Assembly (NCBI GenBank): GCA_039621445.1
Contig: CP154956.1
Location: forward strand, 46,481,291 to 46,545,290
Source: Euglena gracilis
Taxonomy: Eukaryota; Euglenida; Euglenophyceae; Euglenales
Length of the DNA stretch: 64,000 nucleotides
Direction: 5' to 3'
Of the stretch, positions 10,254 to 19,186 are shown piece by piece. The translations under genes and the position numbers were made by a program. The notes under the pieces are model-generated. The model was given only the letters and a program-made list of their open reading frames with translations, made no database searches and was not told the origin of the DNA. Each line of letters opens with the position of its first letter. The first letter of the stretch is position 1.

Positions 10254-11615
10254 GAAGTGCTGCAGGATTACACTCTTTCACCTTTACGGTTGGTTTTTCG
10301 CAATGAATCGGGTTACAAATATTGTATCCCCCAGGACCTGGTTGATGATGTCATTTTATGCTATCACAACCACGGTCACCCTGGGGCCCCCAAACTTCTT
10401 TCGTTGGTGGGCCGCAGGTATTGCACAACCCTGAGCAAGTAAGAGCTTTACTCACACTGTTTGCGAATAGCGCAACGGTGTCAAATTTGTCAAGCGGTAA
10501 AACCCCGCAGAGGTACCCCCCCTGGTACGATGGACTTTTTCCCCGTACCCCCTGACATTTTTACATCCCTCTGCATGGATTTTCTGGAATTACAACCGTC
10601 CAAAGGAACGGCCGACAAAATTTACTATTACGTTTTTGTTGTCGTCTGCAGGCTGAGTGGGTACATTGTAGCTATTCCATGCCAGAAGTCAGGGTTGACT
10701 GCCCAAAGTTTGGCAACTATATTTTTGGAGAAATGCATTTGCTTAATTGGTTTGCCGAATGCAATCGTGAGTGATCAAGACCATTTGATTTCTTCAATGT
10801 TTTTCACCACTTTATGCGGTTTACTCGTAATTGAGCAACATTTTTTCATTATATACCGACCCAAAGGCAATGGTAGAGCCGAGGCAGCCGTGAAATCCGT
10901 CGTGAATATGCTTCGTCTTTCACTGGCTGACTCGCGCAGCAACTGTATATCAGTTCTACCATGGTCTTTGTTTTATATCAATACCCTACCAGGGTTGGTG
11001 TTACCACACTCCCCCTATAAATTAGTTTTCGGACGGGACCCTCCGGCCATAGGGGATGTCCCTTCGGAGAGACCCGCCCGACCGAGTGTCAGTTGCGACA
11101 CCTGGTTTGCGGAAGTAGAAAACCTACGTTCTGCAGTCCAGATGCGCGTGACTGATATTCATGCAACCAAACGGAAATCGTTTTTGCAGAATTTCAAGTC
11201 ACCTGTGTATAGTCCCGGTGACCGCGTGTGGGTGCGGAATAGCCGTACTCGCATGCAGTCTTCCAAGCTGGACCCCCTCTGGCTTGGCCCCTGTGAAATC
11301 CTAGAAAGACTAGGTACCAGCGGGCGTTACAAGGTTGCATTACCGAATGGTGTTGAGGACGTTTATATGGACGACTTCAAACCATACCTGTCGCCACCGG
11401 AAGGGAAACCCATCCCGTGTTTGCACTTCAAACCCCGTTCCAGATTACCTGATACGGACGACTTTGTAGTCGATAAAATTAATCGACTACAAAGGTATAC
11501 ACCTTTGGAAGGTCCGCTGGAAAGGGTATGGGCCCGAGGAGGACACTTGGGAGCCAGCAACCAGTTTTGTTGGGTATGTCCAGCAATATTGGAAGCTGTG
11601 GAACAAGAAGCATAA
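10218..11615 (+). pseudogene. Integrase, right copy (two frames)
   Basis: The H2C2 domain begins at about 10,262 (YCIPQDLVDD, HNHGHPG) and is broken by a stop at 10,440 before the CQICQ pair, which resumes in the frame from 10,461. The rve core has Asp in CMDFLELQP, Asp in VSDQDH and Glu in GNGRAEAAVK, so the DDE triad is complete in this copy. The C-terminal GPY/F-type module is visible (DPLWLGPCEILERL ... RYKVALPNG). The open frame ends at 11,615, but the chromodomain that follows is in another frame. Broken by at least one frameshift. Confidence 0.85.
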
Positions 11616-11643
11616 CATTGTTGTTTCCATGACAAGTTTTTGA
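11508..11643 (+). pseudogene. Chromodomain tail of pol, shifted frame
   Basis: In a frame different from integrase the sequence reads [17 protein letters not shown], the classical chromodomain core, and continues about 25 residues to a TGA at 11,641-11,643. The preceding linker [10 protein letters not shown] is in the integrase frame, so a 1-nt change near 11,500 separates the two. The chromodomain places the element among chromoviruses, which use it for chromatin targeting. Confidence 0.85.
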
Positions 11644-11689
11644 GAACGTATGGGAAACCCATGTTGTTTTCTCTTCCTTTTATCGTTGA

Positions 11690-11714
11690 TTCTTATCATT
11701 CTTTCTTTCCGCAG
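11690..11714 (+). promoter_or_regulatory. Candidate 3' splice site between pol and downstream ORFs
   Basis: A pyrimidine-rich run ending CTTTCTTTCCGCAG lies 70 bp after the pol stop and before the first downstream ORF. It matches the consensus for a spliceosomal acceptor. A spliced subgenomic mRNA would be a natural way to express ORFs behind pol. No donor in this copy is identified; transcript data would be decisive. Confidence 0.45.
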
Positions 11715-11802
11715 ACTTTTTAGCAAATAATACTCAAGTGGTTACCGTTACCAACACAACCAACAACACAACCATCCCACCGTACCGACCCCGGGCGGTA
11801 TC

Positions 11803-12405
11803 ATGCTGCCCGGTGGAAGGGAGCCAGGCGGAGGACCGCCTTACCACCCCACCACTCACCCTCAACCTGACCAGTATGCGTACCGATACGGTACACAGCC
11901 ATTTGCACGGACTGCGGCTCAGGGAAACCCTGAAGCCAGCAGCAGTAGCAGGATGACCTCGATGCCCGCGGAAGCGCGGCCATCTCAGCCATCAGGCTCT
12001 CGTCGCCTCCCACCGTATGCGGGTGTGATGATCCACCGCACGGCGGGGACGATGAACCGGGTTATTCGTATGAGCGCAAACCCGGCACCAGACCACCTAA
12101 CCCAGGCATTGTGGGATGACCACTGCCGTAAAGTTTTGACCGTCGCGAATACCCCTCCAGCCCTCTGGTGTATGTGCGCCCAGGCGACGATGACCGGTCT
12201 GGTGTATTACACCGACCCGGACGCGTCGGGATTCGCGACGGACATTACCATGCGTGACCTGGGCGTGGAAGTCCCGCCACAGGTCGCACGGCAGGTACCA
12301 CCAGTTGGCACTTACACTGCACATTTTTGTGCTCACTCTCCCGGATTACCCGAGGAAGAGACAGTGGAAGCACCCGTCCTGAGTGAACACCCACGTGTGA
12401 AATAA
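11803..12405 (+). CDS. Post-pol ORF 1, unknown protein
   Basis: 200 codons, same strand as pol and first ORF after the chromodomain. The N-terminal third is Pro/Gln/Gly-rich. The C-terminal part (TQALWDDHCRKVLTVANTPP) has ordinary globular composition. No signal peptide or clear membrane segment, so it does not look like an envelope protein. It contains one of the AAA-loop hairpins (11,919-11,933). Function unknown. Confidence 0.5.
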   Translation: MLPGGREPGGGPPYHPTTHPQPDQYAYRYGTQPFARTAAQGNPEASSSSRMTSMPAEARPSQPSGSRRLPPYAGVMIHRTAGTMNRVIRMSANPAPDHLTQALWDDHCRKVLTVANTPPALWCMCAQATMTGLVYYTDPDASGFATDITMRDLGVEVPPQVARQVPPVGTYTAHFCAHSPGLPEEETVEAPVLSEHPRVK

Positions 12406-12461
12406 AGTATTTTTCGATCCCCTGAGCGCATGCCCGGCGGGATTATCCTGCGCAGGAGCAT

Positions 12462-13469
12462 GTGTCTCAGTACACCATCTCTGGGGATTACCCCCAGGAG
12501 GCGCCAATGCCACGGGATCATTACGCGTATCCACCTCAACCCCACCCAACCATACCTGACCCTATTCCACGACGTCCTGCGGAGGGAAACCCTCCCCCGA
12601 CGTCTGACTCTTCCCGAAGCGCTCGTCCGCGGGAAGCCGCGGCAGCGCCTCGTGCGGCGCTAGTTCCCCCGGTACGAGTTGAACCCGTTAACCCGTCCAC
12701 TGGGCGGCCGTTCCAGACTGAGGAGGAGCGTCAACAGTATGAATATGCTGTGACAATCCAACGACAAATAGCACGTCGTCCCCCTGTTTCCGCTGGCCAG
12801 GGATACCCTGCCCGGGCGGAAATGACATGGGAAGAGCGCCAGCAGTATGATGCTGCTGTGTCTGCTCTCACAGGAGTCCCAGCTCCATCACGGTCAAGTC
12901 AACCAGCGCGACAGCAGGACGTGGCTGTGGCGGAAGCGCCACCAACTCGACTCACAAGCTCTGCCGCCGGCAAGCGTGACCGCGGCCCGGAAAATCTGAC
13001 GCCGCAGCCACCGCGCCGCTGGCCGAGGTCGGAAAATCCGCCTGCGGCGATGCACGTCGACGCTGAGGAGGAAGCTCCGCCAGCGCCAGACGTGACGGCA
13101 GAACGGGCACGTCGGGAAACCCGACCATCCCCAGTCGCACCGGTTTACTCGAAGCGTGGTGACGCTGAGCAGGAATTTGCTCGAACACCAAGCATGGAAT
13201 CCGTGACTTACCCTGTGTTTACACCAGAAGACCCAGAATACTGGGATTACTGGTCGACATTCGAATGGCTGTCTAACACAAAGGGTAAGGGGAAGGGTAA
13301 AGGCAAGGGTAAGGGGAAAGGAAAAGGCCAGGAGAAAGGTGGGAAAGCTCCACCTGGCAAAGGCGGAAAATCTGCTTGGCCAACTCCAGGCAAAGGCGCG
13401 AAAATCTGCCGGACCCCCAGCAGGCTAGGGCGGAAAAGGCGCCGAACCTTCGAAAACGAAGGACGATGA
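12462..13469 (+). CDS. Post-pol ORF 2, Pro-rich with KG-repeat basic tail
   Basis: 335 codons. A Pro/Arg-rich body holds two repeats of a motif like EERQQYEYAV / EERQQYDAAV (about residues 88 and 127). It ends in a run of eight KG dipeptides and a basic tail. The real frame probably changes near 13,420: in another frame the tail reads on as KTKDDDVTVVFTYLQEIW after a TAG at 13,426. The basic tail suggests nucleic-acid binding. Family unknown. Confidence 0.5.
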   Translation: MSQYTISGDYPQEAPMPRDHYAYPPQPHPTIPDPIPRRPAEGNPPPTSDSSRSARPREAAAAPRAALVPPVRVEPVNPSTGRPFQTEEERQQYEYAVTIQRQIARRPPVSAGQGYPARAEMTWEERQQYDAAVSALTGVPAPSRSSQPARQQDVAVAEAPPTRLTSSAAGKRDRGPENLTPQPPRRWPRSENPPAAMHVDAEEEAPPAPDVTAERARRETRPSPVAPVYSKRGDAEQEFARTPSMESVTYPVFTPEDPEYWDYWSTFEWLSNTKGKGKGKGKGKGKGKGQEKGGKAPPGKGGKSAWPTPGKGAKICRTPSRLGRKRRRTFENEGR

Positions 13470-13795
13470 CGTTACTGTAGTATTCACCTACCTGCAGGAG
13501 ATCTGGCCGAAAATCGACGAAGATCTCCGGCAGTTTACACACGCAAGCAACGTGATCCACCGACCACCGAATGCGGTGCTCGAAGTGGTGCAGAATCGTA
13601 CGTACAATCACTGCAAACGTTTTTTCTACCATTCCGAACTTTATGCGTTTGAGGGATACCCTCATTCGGATGAAAATGTCCTGGACCGGATGTCCGGTTT
13701 CTGAGAGCTGTGGTTCTGGTTGGGATACCCCTGCCAGAACTACGGCATCTTTACCGACCGAAACGTCATACGTATGCCGACTGTTTGGGAACATG
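13430..13795 (+). pseudogene. Continuation of post-pol ORF 2 with in-frame stop
   Basis: A frame that reads well as protein (TYLQEIWPKIDEDLRQFTHA, then YNHCKRFFYHSELYAF) is broken by a TGA at 13,692-13,694 and reads on for about 30 residues (ELWFWLGYPCQNYGIF). It is too short and interrupted to be an independent gene and is best taken as a decayed joint between ORF 2 and ORF 3. No family recognised. Confidence 0.45.
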
Positions 13796-14370
13796 TCCTG
13801 ACGACGAAACGTTCGTAGCACAGTTGAAGGAAATCTTCAACCACATGTATTCCGTCGGAGCACTGGGAATCCAGTGGAAATATTACCCCCTGCCGGAGAA
13901 ACTCCAGGCGCAGGCTGCGGTAATGTTCACCCGCAACCTCCAAGTATACTTGGACAGCATGTATGGCACGCTGTTCAAGGTGCTGGACGTCGACCTCGCG
14001 TACCCCCAGCGGTACAAACTGGAATGCCAGCTTTACAAGGAATTTCATATTGCTGACTTCTGGTGTTTCGGAGAACGCGGAAAACCGCCTCCGACTGCCG
14101 AAAGTGCCGGCAGTCAGCCGACCAGGAGATTCATCCTGCATCAGTGCCGGAATCCCCAGATCGGGACACAAGATCGAAAGGTGCTGAAACAGCACCGGCA
14201 GAAAATATTTCTGCTGCAACAGTACTGGCACCGGGCGTGGATTACCTACGTCCTGGAGGTCTACATATATTTCCTGGAACACATGACCGCTGATGTGGAT
14301 ATCCACAGAAAGTGGTTACCTCGGGGATACACCGAGGTGGACGCCAGACCTCATGGCCCAGACCGACGCA
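13795..14370 (+). CDS. Post-pol ORF 3, unknown globular protein
   Basis: Part of an open frame of 260 codons (13,710-14,492). The convincing section runs from about FVAQLKEIFNHMYSVG to WLPRGYTEVDARPHG. It is rich in aromatic and charged residues without low complexity, and helical stretches (KVLKQHRQKIFLLQQYWHRA) are likely. The frame passes to ORF 4 near 14,370. Function unknown. Confidence 0.5.
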
Positions 14371-16102
14371 GGATGAACCTGCGGCCGGAATGGGAACAAG
14401 CAAAATTGGCCTGCGGGATCACGTGGACACACAGGTTGGGGATATCCTCGACTGGAAGGAATTCGAACCTTTCTTCGCAGCACGCGAGGTAAGCCACACT
14501 CGGTATGCGGTCCCATTGCCCGCTTTCCTGGAAGACACAGGAGATTACGGCGCGAGCGAGAAATGTCGACAGCAGTGGGAAGACCTCTGCATGATCGAGG
14601 ACGAAGAGCCCCACCCTCTGCCCAGAAGCTGGGTACGAGCGTCGTGGCCAATGCAATACCCGAACTCGGACAGGAGTGAAAGTATAAGCTTTTACCGCCT
14701 GTCCGACGCACAAGGGTGCTACAGAAGCGGAAAAGACCCGCGTTCTGCAGCACAGCTGCGTACCGAGGAATCCCCTCCGGAAGCGGAGGAGGAAGAAGAA
14801 CAGGAGGAAGAAGCAGTTCCCATGGCCGAGGATGAACCTCAGCCAGCGGAACTTCCGGCACGGGAAACCCGTAGCCCATCGGTAGTGATGCTGGACACTG
14901 TGGCGGAAACGGCCCAGGAACCAGCAGCACCGGCAGGTGAATTAACACCTGTACCGCTCTCACCGACCTCACTGAGTACGACAGGCGTAACAACCCCTCC
15001 GCGGGAAAACCTGACGGAGACGGTACCCCACACGCCTGAGGTATTACGCCTCAACCTCCCTGTTTCCGGAGAAACTCCGTCGACAGAGGAGCCAGCAGAG
15101 GAGCCCACCTCAGGTGAAGAACCTGGGCGGCGCCCCTCACTGGGCGGGCGCGTACTCGGTGGTTTGCGGTCACTGATCGCAGTTGTCACTCCACGTGGCA
15201 CTGCAGCCAGCTCTTCCACGGCTGCGGCGGAAGCTGCCAAGCCCACGGAAGCAACACCAGACACTGAAGCCATGGTGGAGGATGCACCTCCCCCAGTGGC
15301 GGCACAACCGCCAGTGTCGGAAGCGACACGGACGGTGGATGAACCTGCATCAATGGCAGTGGACACAACACCAACACAGGATGAACCTGTACCGGCATCT
15401 ACGGTGCCAACAGAGGCACGGGATGAACCTGCACCTCAGGGCACAGCCAGAGTCACTACGCATAAGCGTCCAGGCACTCGGACTCCGGCACCTGAAAAAC
15501 AGGCTGAGCGGACGTCCATGCCCCCACCGCAGGCCCAACCAGCGCGAAACGCGCCGGCCACACCTGTTCCTACACCCTCTCCCAAGGCTACCCCTGGAAA
15601 AACCATGGGCGCCGCAAAGGAACGTGTAGGACGACCCTCAGCTCGGGAAACCCCCGCTGAAGGGCAGCGTCGCTCGGAGTCGGGGAAAAGACCCCAGTCC
15701 CAAGCGTCACCACGCACCTGGGCGAGCAAGCGTGGCGCCGACAGGCGGCCCTCGGACACTCCGGAAACCGGAAGCCCGAAGGCCCCGGCCAAATCAAAGC
15801 CGGGCGCCGCGCCTTGCAAACCCGCACCGAAATCTGGTGACCAGCCCCCACCGAAAGGCGGTGGTGGTGCTGGCGGCCAGGGTACTGCATCCTCTTCTCG
15901 GGGATTAACCTCGGGACAAGGATTCACACAAGTTACGTCTTCCGGCTATGGGAGGACCTCACAGCCGAAACCTCAGACTAAGGGGCAAGGGAAATCCCGC
16001 GCCTCCACAGCTGAGACACCTTCAGAAGACGAAGTTATCATCGATTGGAATGCGATGACTCAGGATGATCCTGAGATTCATGACCTAAAAGCAGGTACAT
16101 GA
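14312..16102 (+). CDS. Post-pol ORF 4, acidic then Pro/Ser/Thr-rich
   Basis: 596 codons. A globular start (from about residue 29) is followed by a Glu-rich acidic stretch, then a long low-complexity Pro/Ala/Thr/Ser region. The stop TGA overlaps the next start as ATGA (16,099-16,102), a layout used for coupled termination-reinitiation in some viral and retroelement ORFs. Several AAA-loop hairpins lie within it and are read in different frames (for example RETR and SGETP). No family recognised. Confidence 0.55.
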   Translation: MVTSGIHRGGRQTSWPRPTQDEPAAGMGTSKIGLRDHVDTQVGDILDWKEFEPFFAAREVSHTRYAVPLPAFLEDTGDYGASEKCRQQWEDLCMIEDEEPHPLPRSWVRASWPMQYPNSDRSESISFYRLSDAQGCYRSGKDPRSAAQLRTEESPPEAEEEEEQEEEAVPMAEDEPQPAELPARETRSPSVVMLDTVAETAQEPAAPAGELTPVPLSPTSLSTTGVTTPPRENLTETVPHTPEVLRLNLPVSGETPSTEEPAEEPTSGEEPGRRPSLGGRVLGGLRSLIAVVTPRGTAASSSTAAAEAAKPTEATPDTEAMVEDAPPPVAAQPPVSEATRTVDEPASMAVDTTPTQDEPVPASTVPTEARDEPAPQGTARVTTHKRPGTRTPAPEKQAERTSMPPPQAQPARNAPATPVPTPSPKATPGKTMGAAKERVGRPSARETPAEGQRRSESGKRPQSQASPRTWASKRGADRRPSDTPETGSPKAPAKSKPGAAPCKPAPKSGDQPPPKGGGGAGGQGTASSSRGLTSGQGFTQVTSSGYGRTSQPKPQTKGQGKSRASTAETPSEDEVIIDWNAMTQDDPEIHDLKAGT

Positions 16103-17240
16103 TGATCCAGAACAGATTACAGACACAACAATGTCTCAATCGATGGATTGAGCCGCTGTTCTGTCAAGGCCGGAAATGGGTCTTTGACCAGAACGTCACC
16201 TGGAATTATTACAATTCCAGATCGTCACGAGTGTTGGCTCAATACTTCGGCGAGGAATTTCTCGTCGACAGCACGACGGAAAACCGTTTTGTGTGGCTTT
16301 GCACCGTCTGCCACAAGATGTACAACAGTGCACCTGGCCTGGGATTACCCCTCGTCCATGTGTGCAATCCTGTGCATCGGACATCGTTCCACAAGGACGT
16401 GTACATCCCCAACTGTGCCGCCTTGGTATGCGCCAAGTGTGTGAACAGTTGGACCAACAAGCACAATTTCAGTTACACCGAGGGAGATGGTGAAAATGTA
16501 CCACTCCTCTGTTTAAATTGCCTTCGTGGCACTTTCTGGCAAACTGCGGAAGGCGCAGTACGCACAATCGTGCCAAACGCCCAGAAGCCACTGGAGGAAT
16601 ACTCCACCTTGCACAAAAAGTACAAGGACTCTTTCAAGTATGCCAACCTCAAGCTTGACGACTACCGTCACACGGGAATGGCCCGTGGATGGCAGATCGA
16701 CAGTGGGGCGATACGCCTCGCTGCTGAGGAGGCAGGGGTAAGATTACCTTACCTCTGGGAGACAGCAGACAGGGAAAGGATATTTTTCCGTTTGTTCACA
16801 ACCCAGGACCGGAACGGTCGCTGGTGTTTGCCAAACTGGCCTCCCGAAAACCACGGGATGACCTGGAAAGACTGGCTGGGAGCCGTATTACGGGCCCATA
16901 CAGTCCGCGCGGAATGTGCGCACCACATGCCAACTGGATTTCACCCGGGGAATGCCCCGCAGGTGTCAGCCAATCACCCCAGGATGAATTACTTCATCTG
17001 GCCAGCTACCCTGCCCAGGAAATTCTGGGAGAAGCTGCAGTGGTTCCTCGCGGAAAGAGCGAGTGCAACCAAGCAAACAGCCCCGAAGGATGGGTTCGGG
17101 ACTGGGTGGCACCTGACTTCGAGCATGATTCGCCAGAAACCTGGCTCATAGACAGGCCACCCCCACAGCAGTTCCAGATGGTCCTTGAGGAAGATCCCTT
17201 GGACTCCCGCCATGACTATTGGCGGCTGGAAAGGATGTAA
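16099..17240 (+). CDS. Post-pol ORF 5, Cys-rich protein with conserved C-terminus
   Basis: Starts at the ATGA overlap. Several Cys pairs occur at about residues 69-152 (CTVCHKM, CAKCVNSW, CLNCLRG), suggesting a multi-zinc fold. The C-terminal third (QVSANHPRMNYFIWPATLP) is conserved with the fragment at 18,540-18,930, although the two copies have diverged strongly, which argues for real coding constraint. The frame breaks at about 17,090, and the last 50 residues (DPLDSRHDYWRLERM) are in another frame ending at 17,240. Confidence 0.6.
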
Positions 17241-17440
17241 TGCCGAAACGGCATTACAAGGCCCATGTAAGCTAAATGCCTTCATGGAGCCTGGGCACCC
17301 ACACAGTGATAGCGGAAACCGCTAAACAGTCCTGGGATGAACCCTGGTCTGTTACACGAGCTCTGGATGGAAGCATCCAAGAGCCCCCCCCACACCCCCC
17401 CCCTCTCCTTGCCACTGGCCGTGTGGACGGAAACCGTCTG

Positions 17441-17454
17441 CAGGAGGTAAGTGC
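17441..17454 (+). promoter_or_regulatory. Candidate 5' splice site
   Basis: CAGGAG followed by GTAAGTG is a near-consensus spliceosomal donor (GT at 17,446). It is downstream of the post-pol ORFs and before the LTR. A matching acceptor is possible in the LTR leader (CTCACAG at 18,279-18,285). No transcript evidence. Confidence 0.35.
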
Positions 17455-17574
17455 CTCTTAACACGTCGTGAAGGAGCTGCTGTTGTGAAGACCTTGGCAG
17501 CCGGAAAACCTGGCTACCCACTAAGTGACACACAGCACACAGCGCACACGCCGTAATAATAGGCCAACTAGTCA

Positions 17575-18535
17575 CTTTTCGGCCGATAAGGCCTCTTAAG
17601 GCTGCCAGACAGCAAAAGTTCTGTTTTGGCCTAAGCCAGCCCCCCTCTCCTCCCTACTTTCCCCCCACCCCCGCAAAGCTGTCGCCGGCAGTCGGTTTTG
17701 TAAGTAGGCTTTTGTTTTCTAGTGCGGATATGACCGCCTAGGAGCCCTATCCGGGTATGACCAGGATAGGAGTCTGCCCCCCTCTTCCACACCTCTCCCC
17801 GCTCGGGTTTTCAGCGAATACGCTAGACCAACCCCTGGTGCCTTTGGCACACCCAAACTGGGTGGATGGGACACTTTGACAGGAAACCTGCCAGCCCCAT
17901 TTTCCACAGTGGGCTTTTTCGCACCCCTAAGCCGAAACGGCTAATAGGTAACTGCGATAAGCGGTAACCTTTTGCGCGTTTTCGGGTTTTCGGGTTGCGC
18001 CGCTGTGGAGAAAAGAGATCCATGTTCTGAAAAACAGAACCCGATCAGGACTGTGTCCGAAATCCGGTCGGGACCTGGGATGACCTGGTCCAAGAAGGAA
18101 ATCGGGCATAGCCCTGGGAGGGGGATGTGTACCAGGCACGATCCCAGCTCTGTGGGAAACCTGCGGAGTCTGGATCCGTCACAATCTGACGGCTGTGATT
18201 AGCACAGCCTGACGATCGTGGCAGATCCTATGGGATTTTAGCGACACGTATCACACGTGCTCGCATGATCTCTTTTCCTCACAGGTTGTATTCTATTTTC
18301 TTCATTCTGATTGTTTTGAAGTAAGAGGATAAACCTCTGAAAAGACTGAACACGACTGTGAAGGAAAATCCTCTCACAGCGCCTTGCTTTGTGCTCTGCC
18401 TTAGCATAGGGGAATTGGGGAAAAGGGTTTTTGTTACTCCAAGGATTTTTAGTCACCTAAGTAGGTGCGCACCAGGAGAAAGCAAAACAGGCTTTTCTGG
18501 GGCGAAAGGGTCAAAGGGAAGTCCATGGACGTACA
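17575..18535 (+). mobile_element. LTR A (3' LTR of the right chromovirus copy)
   Basis: Homologous along most of its length to 19,187-20,057, and in part to 29,655-30,129 and 38,004-38,318. Shared blocks include CGGCCG...GGCTGCCAGACAGCA near the start, the AAATCGGGCATAGCCCTGGG block, and the end GGACGTACA. The 3' end is placed by comparison with copy D, where a primer-binding site follows after 2 nt. The start is approximate because the homology fades upstream. A pyrimidine tract plus CACAG lies in the leader part. Confidence 0.65.
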
Positions 18536-18539
18536 CTTT

Positions 18540-18930
18540 ACGGCCCCATACCGCAAGAGCTCGGACAGCGAGGTGGGCGTACGACGTCAACTTCAAGCAG
18601 TCCCCGGGGATGCCCCCGCAGGTGCCTGCGAACCACCCCGGGATGAATTACATCATCTGGACGGTGATGCTGCCCATAATTTCCTGGGAGCAGCTCCAAC
18701 GGTACCTTCATCATCATCACCGTACCAGGGAAAAGCTGCCGGACAGCTGGATCAAGGAATGGGAGACCCCTTCCTTTGATGCCAACGATCCGGAGCTCAA
18801 CACCATTCGGAGTGAATCAGCTCCGCCGTGTTCCCCACGCCAACTGGAGTTGGTCGAGGACCCATTAGGGGACCCTCAACACGACTACTGGCGTGAGGTG
18901 CGCGAACGCCCAGCCGATAAAGGCAGCTGA
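18540..18930 (+). pseudogene. Fragment of a second element's last ORF
   Basis: Encodes the C-terminal 125 or so residues of a protein clearly related to post-pol ORF 5 (QVPANHPGMNYIIWTVMLP ... DPLGDPQHDYWREVRE), but strongly diverged. It starts directly behind LTR A and ends at TGA 18,928-18,930, before LTR B. Everything upstream of this C-terminus is missing. This looks like an internally deleted element sharing LTR A. Confidence 0.65.
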
Positions 18931-18970
18931 GGTGTCTGTAAGCGCCAATGCGGCGTCTTTCAGAACCCTC

Positions 18971-19046
18971 GTCAGGTATTCGCCTGACCCCTTGTTCGGG
19001 TATTCGCCCGAGCAACCCCTTCGAAGACCTTTGCGGTATTCGCCGC
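18971..19046 (+). other. Three hairpins with TATTCG loop
   Basis: Stems GTCAGG/CCTGAC (18,971-18,988), TCGGG/CCCGA (18,996-19,011) and GCGG/CCGC (19,033-19,046) all enclose the same loop TATTCG. They lie between the ORF fragment and LTR B, in the place where the other copy has AAA-loop hairpins. The constant loop with changing stems mirrors the series upstream. Confidence 0.85.
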
Positions 19047-19186
19047 CAGTAAGTTCCCACCGGGATGCTGCCATGTGCCGGATTCCGTGCGCATGCATGT
19101 ACACCCCTCTCCCCTCTCCCCTCTCGCGGGCGTGCGACACGCAGCGCACAGGGCCGACGGCCTCTTTTCTTTTCCTTCCCTTTTTC

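Larger units (their letters stand above)
1..10956. repeat. Large inverted repeat of two chromovirus copies
   Basis: The left arm (1-5,536) and right arm (5,599-10,956) are reverse complements over gag, protease, RT, RNase H and integrase. The 62-bp spacer (5,537-5,598) is gag sequence that continues the right copy only. The arms differ by scattered substitutions, small indels, a 183-bp insertion (left only) and the position of a 223-bp cassette. These differences argue against a simple assembly or amplification fold-back. The left end of the repeat lies outside the window. Confidence 0.9.
11650..17942 (+). other. Series of AAA-loop hairpins
   Basis: Perfect short stems around a constant loop. 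With AAA loop: 11,650-11,662, 11,919-11,933, 12,581-12,595, 13,111-13,125, 13,895-13,905, 14,860-14,872, 15,067-15,079, 15,760-15,772, 17,237-17,257 (nine-pair stem), 17,310-17,324, 17,426-17,438, 17,880-17,890, 17,930-17,942. With ATA loop: 12,798-12,810 and 13,650-13,664. With ATTA or ATTAC loop: 12,481-12,497 and 16,734-16,756. Stems differ throughout. They occur in different codon phases and continue past the last stop codon. Confidence 0.85.

Noticed and set aside
11919-11933. MS2-type phage operator
   Set aside because: The GG-ATTA-CC hairpin at 12,481 resembles the MS2 coat-binding hairpin by loop only. The majority loop here is AAA and nothing else suggests a levivirus; kept only as an analogy.
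12020-12060. Envelope-like glycoprotein behind pol
   Set aside because: The ORFs after pol show no signal peptide, transmembrane segment or fusion peptide; low-complexity and Cys-rich composition does not fit.
1-18535. Horizontally acquired bacterial or phage block
   Set aside because: Domain order, chromodomain, LTRs and splice-like signals identify LTR retroelements; no bacterial gene organisation is present.
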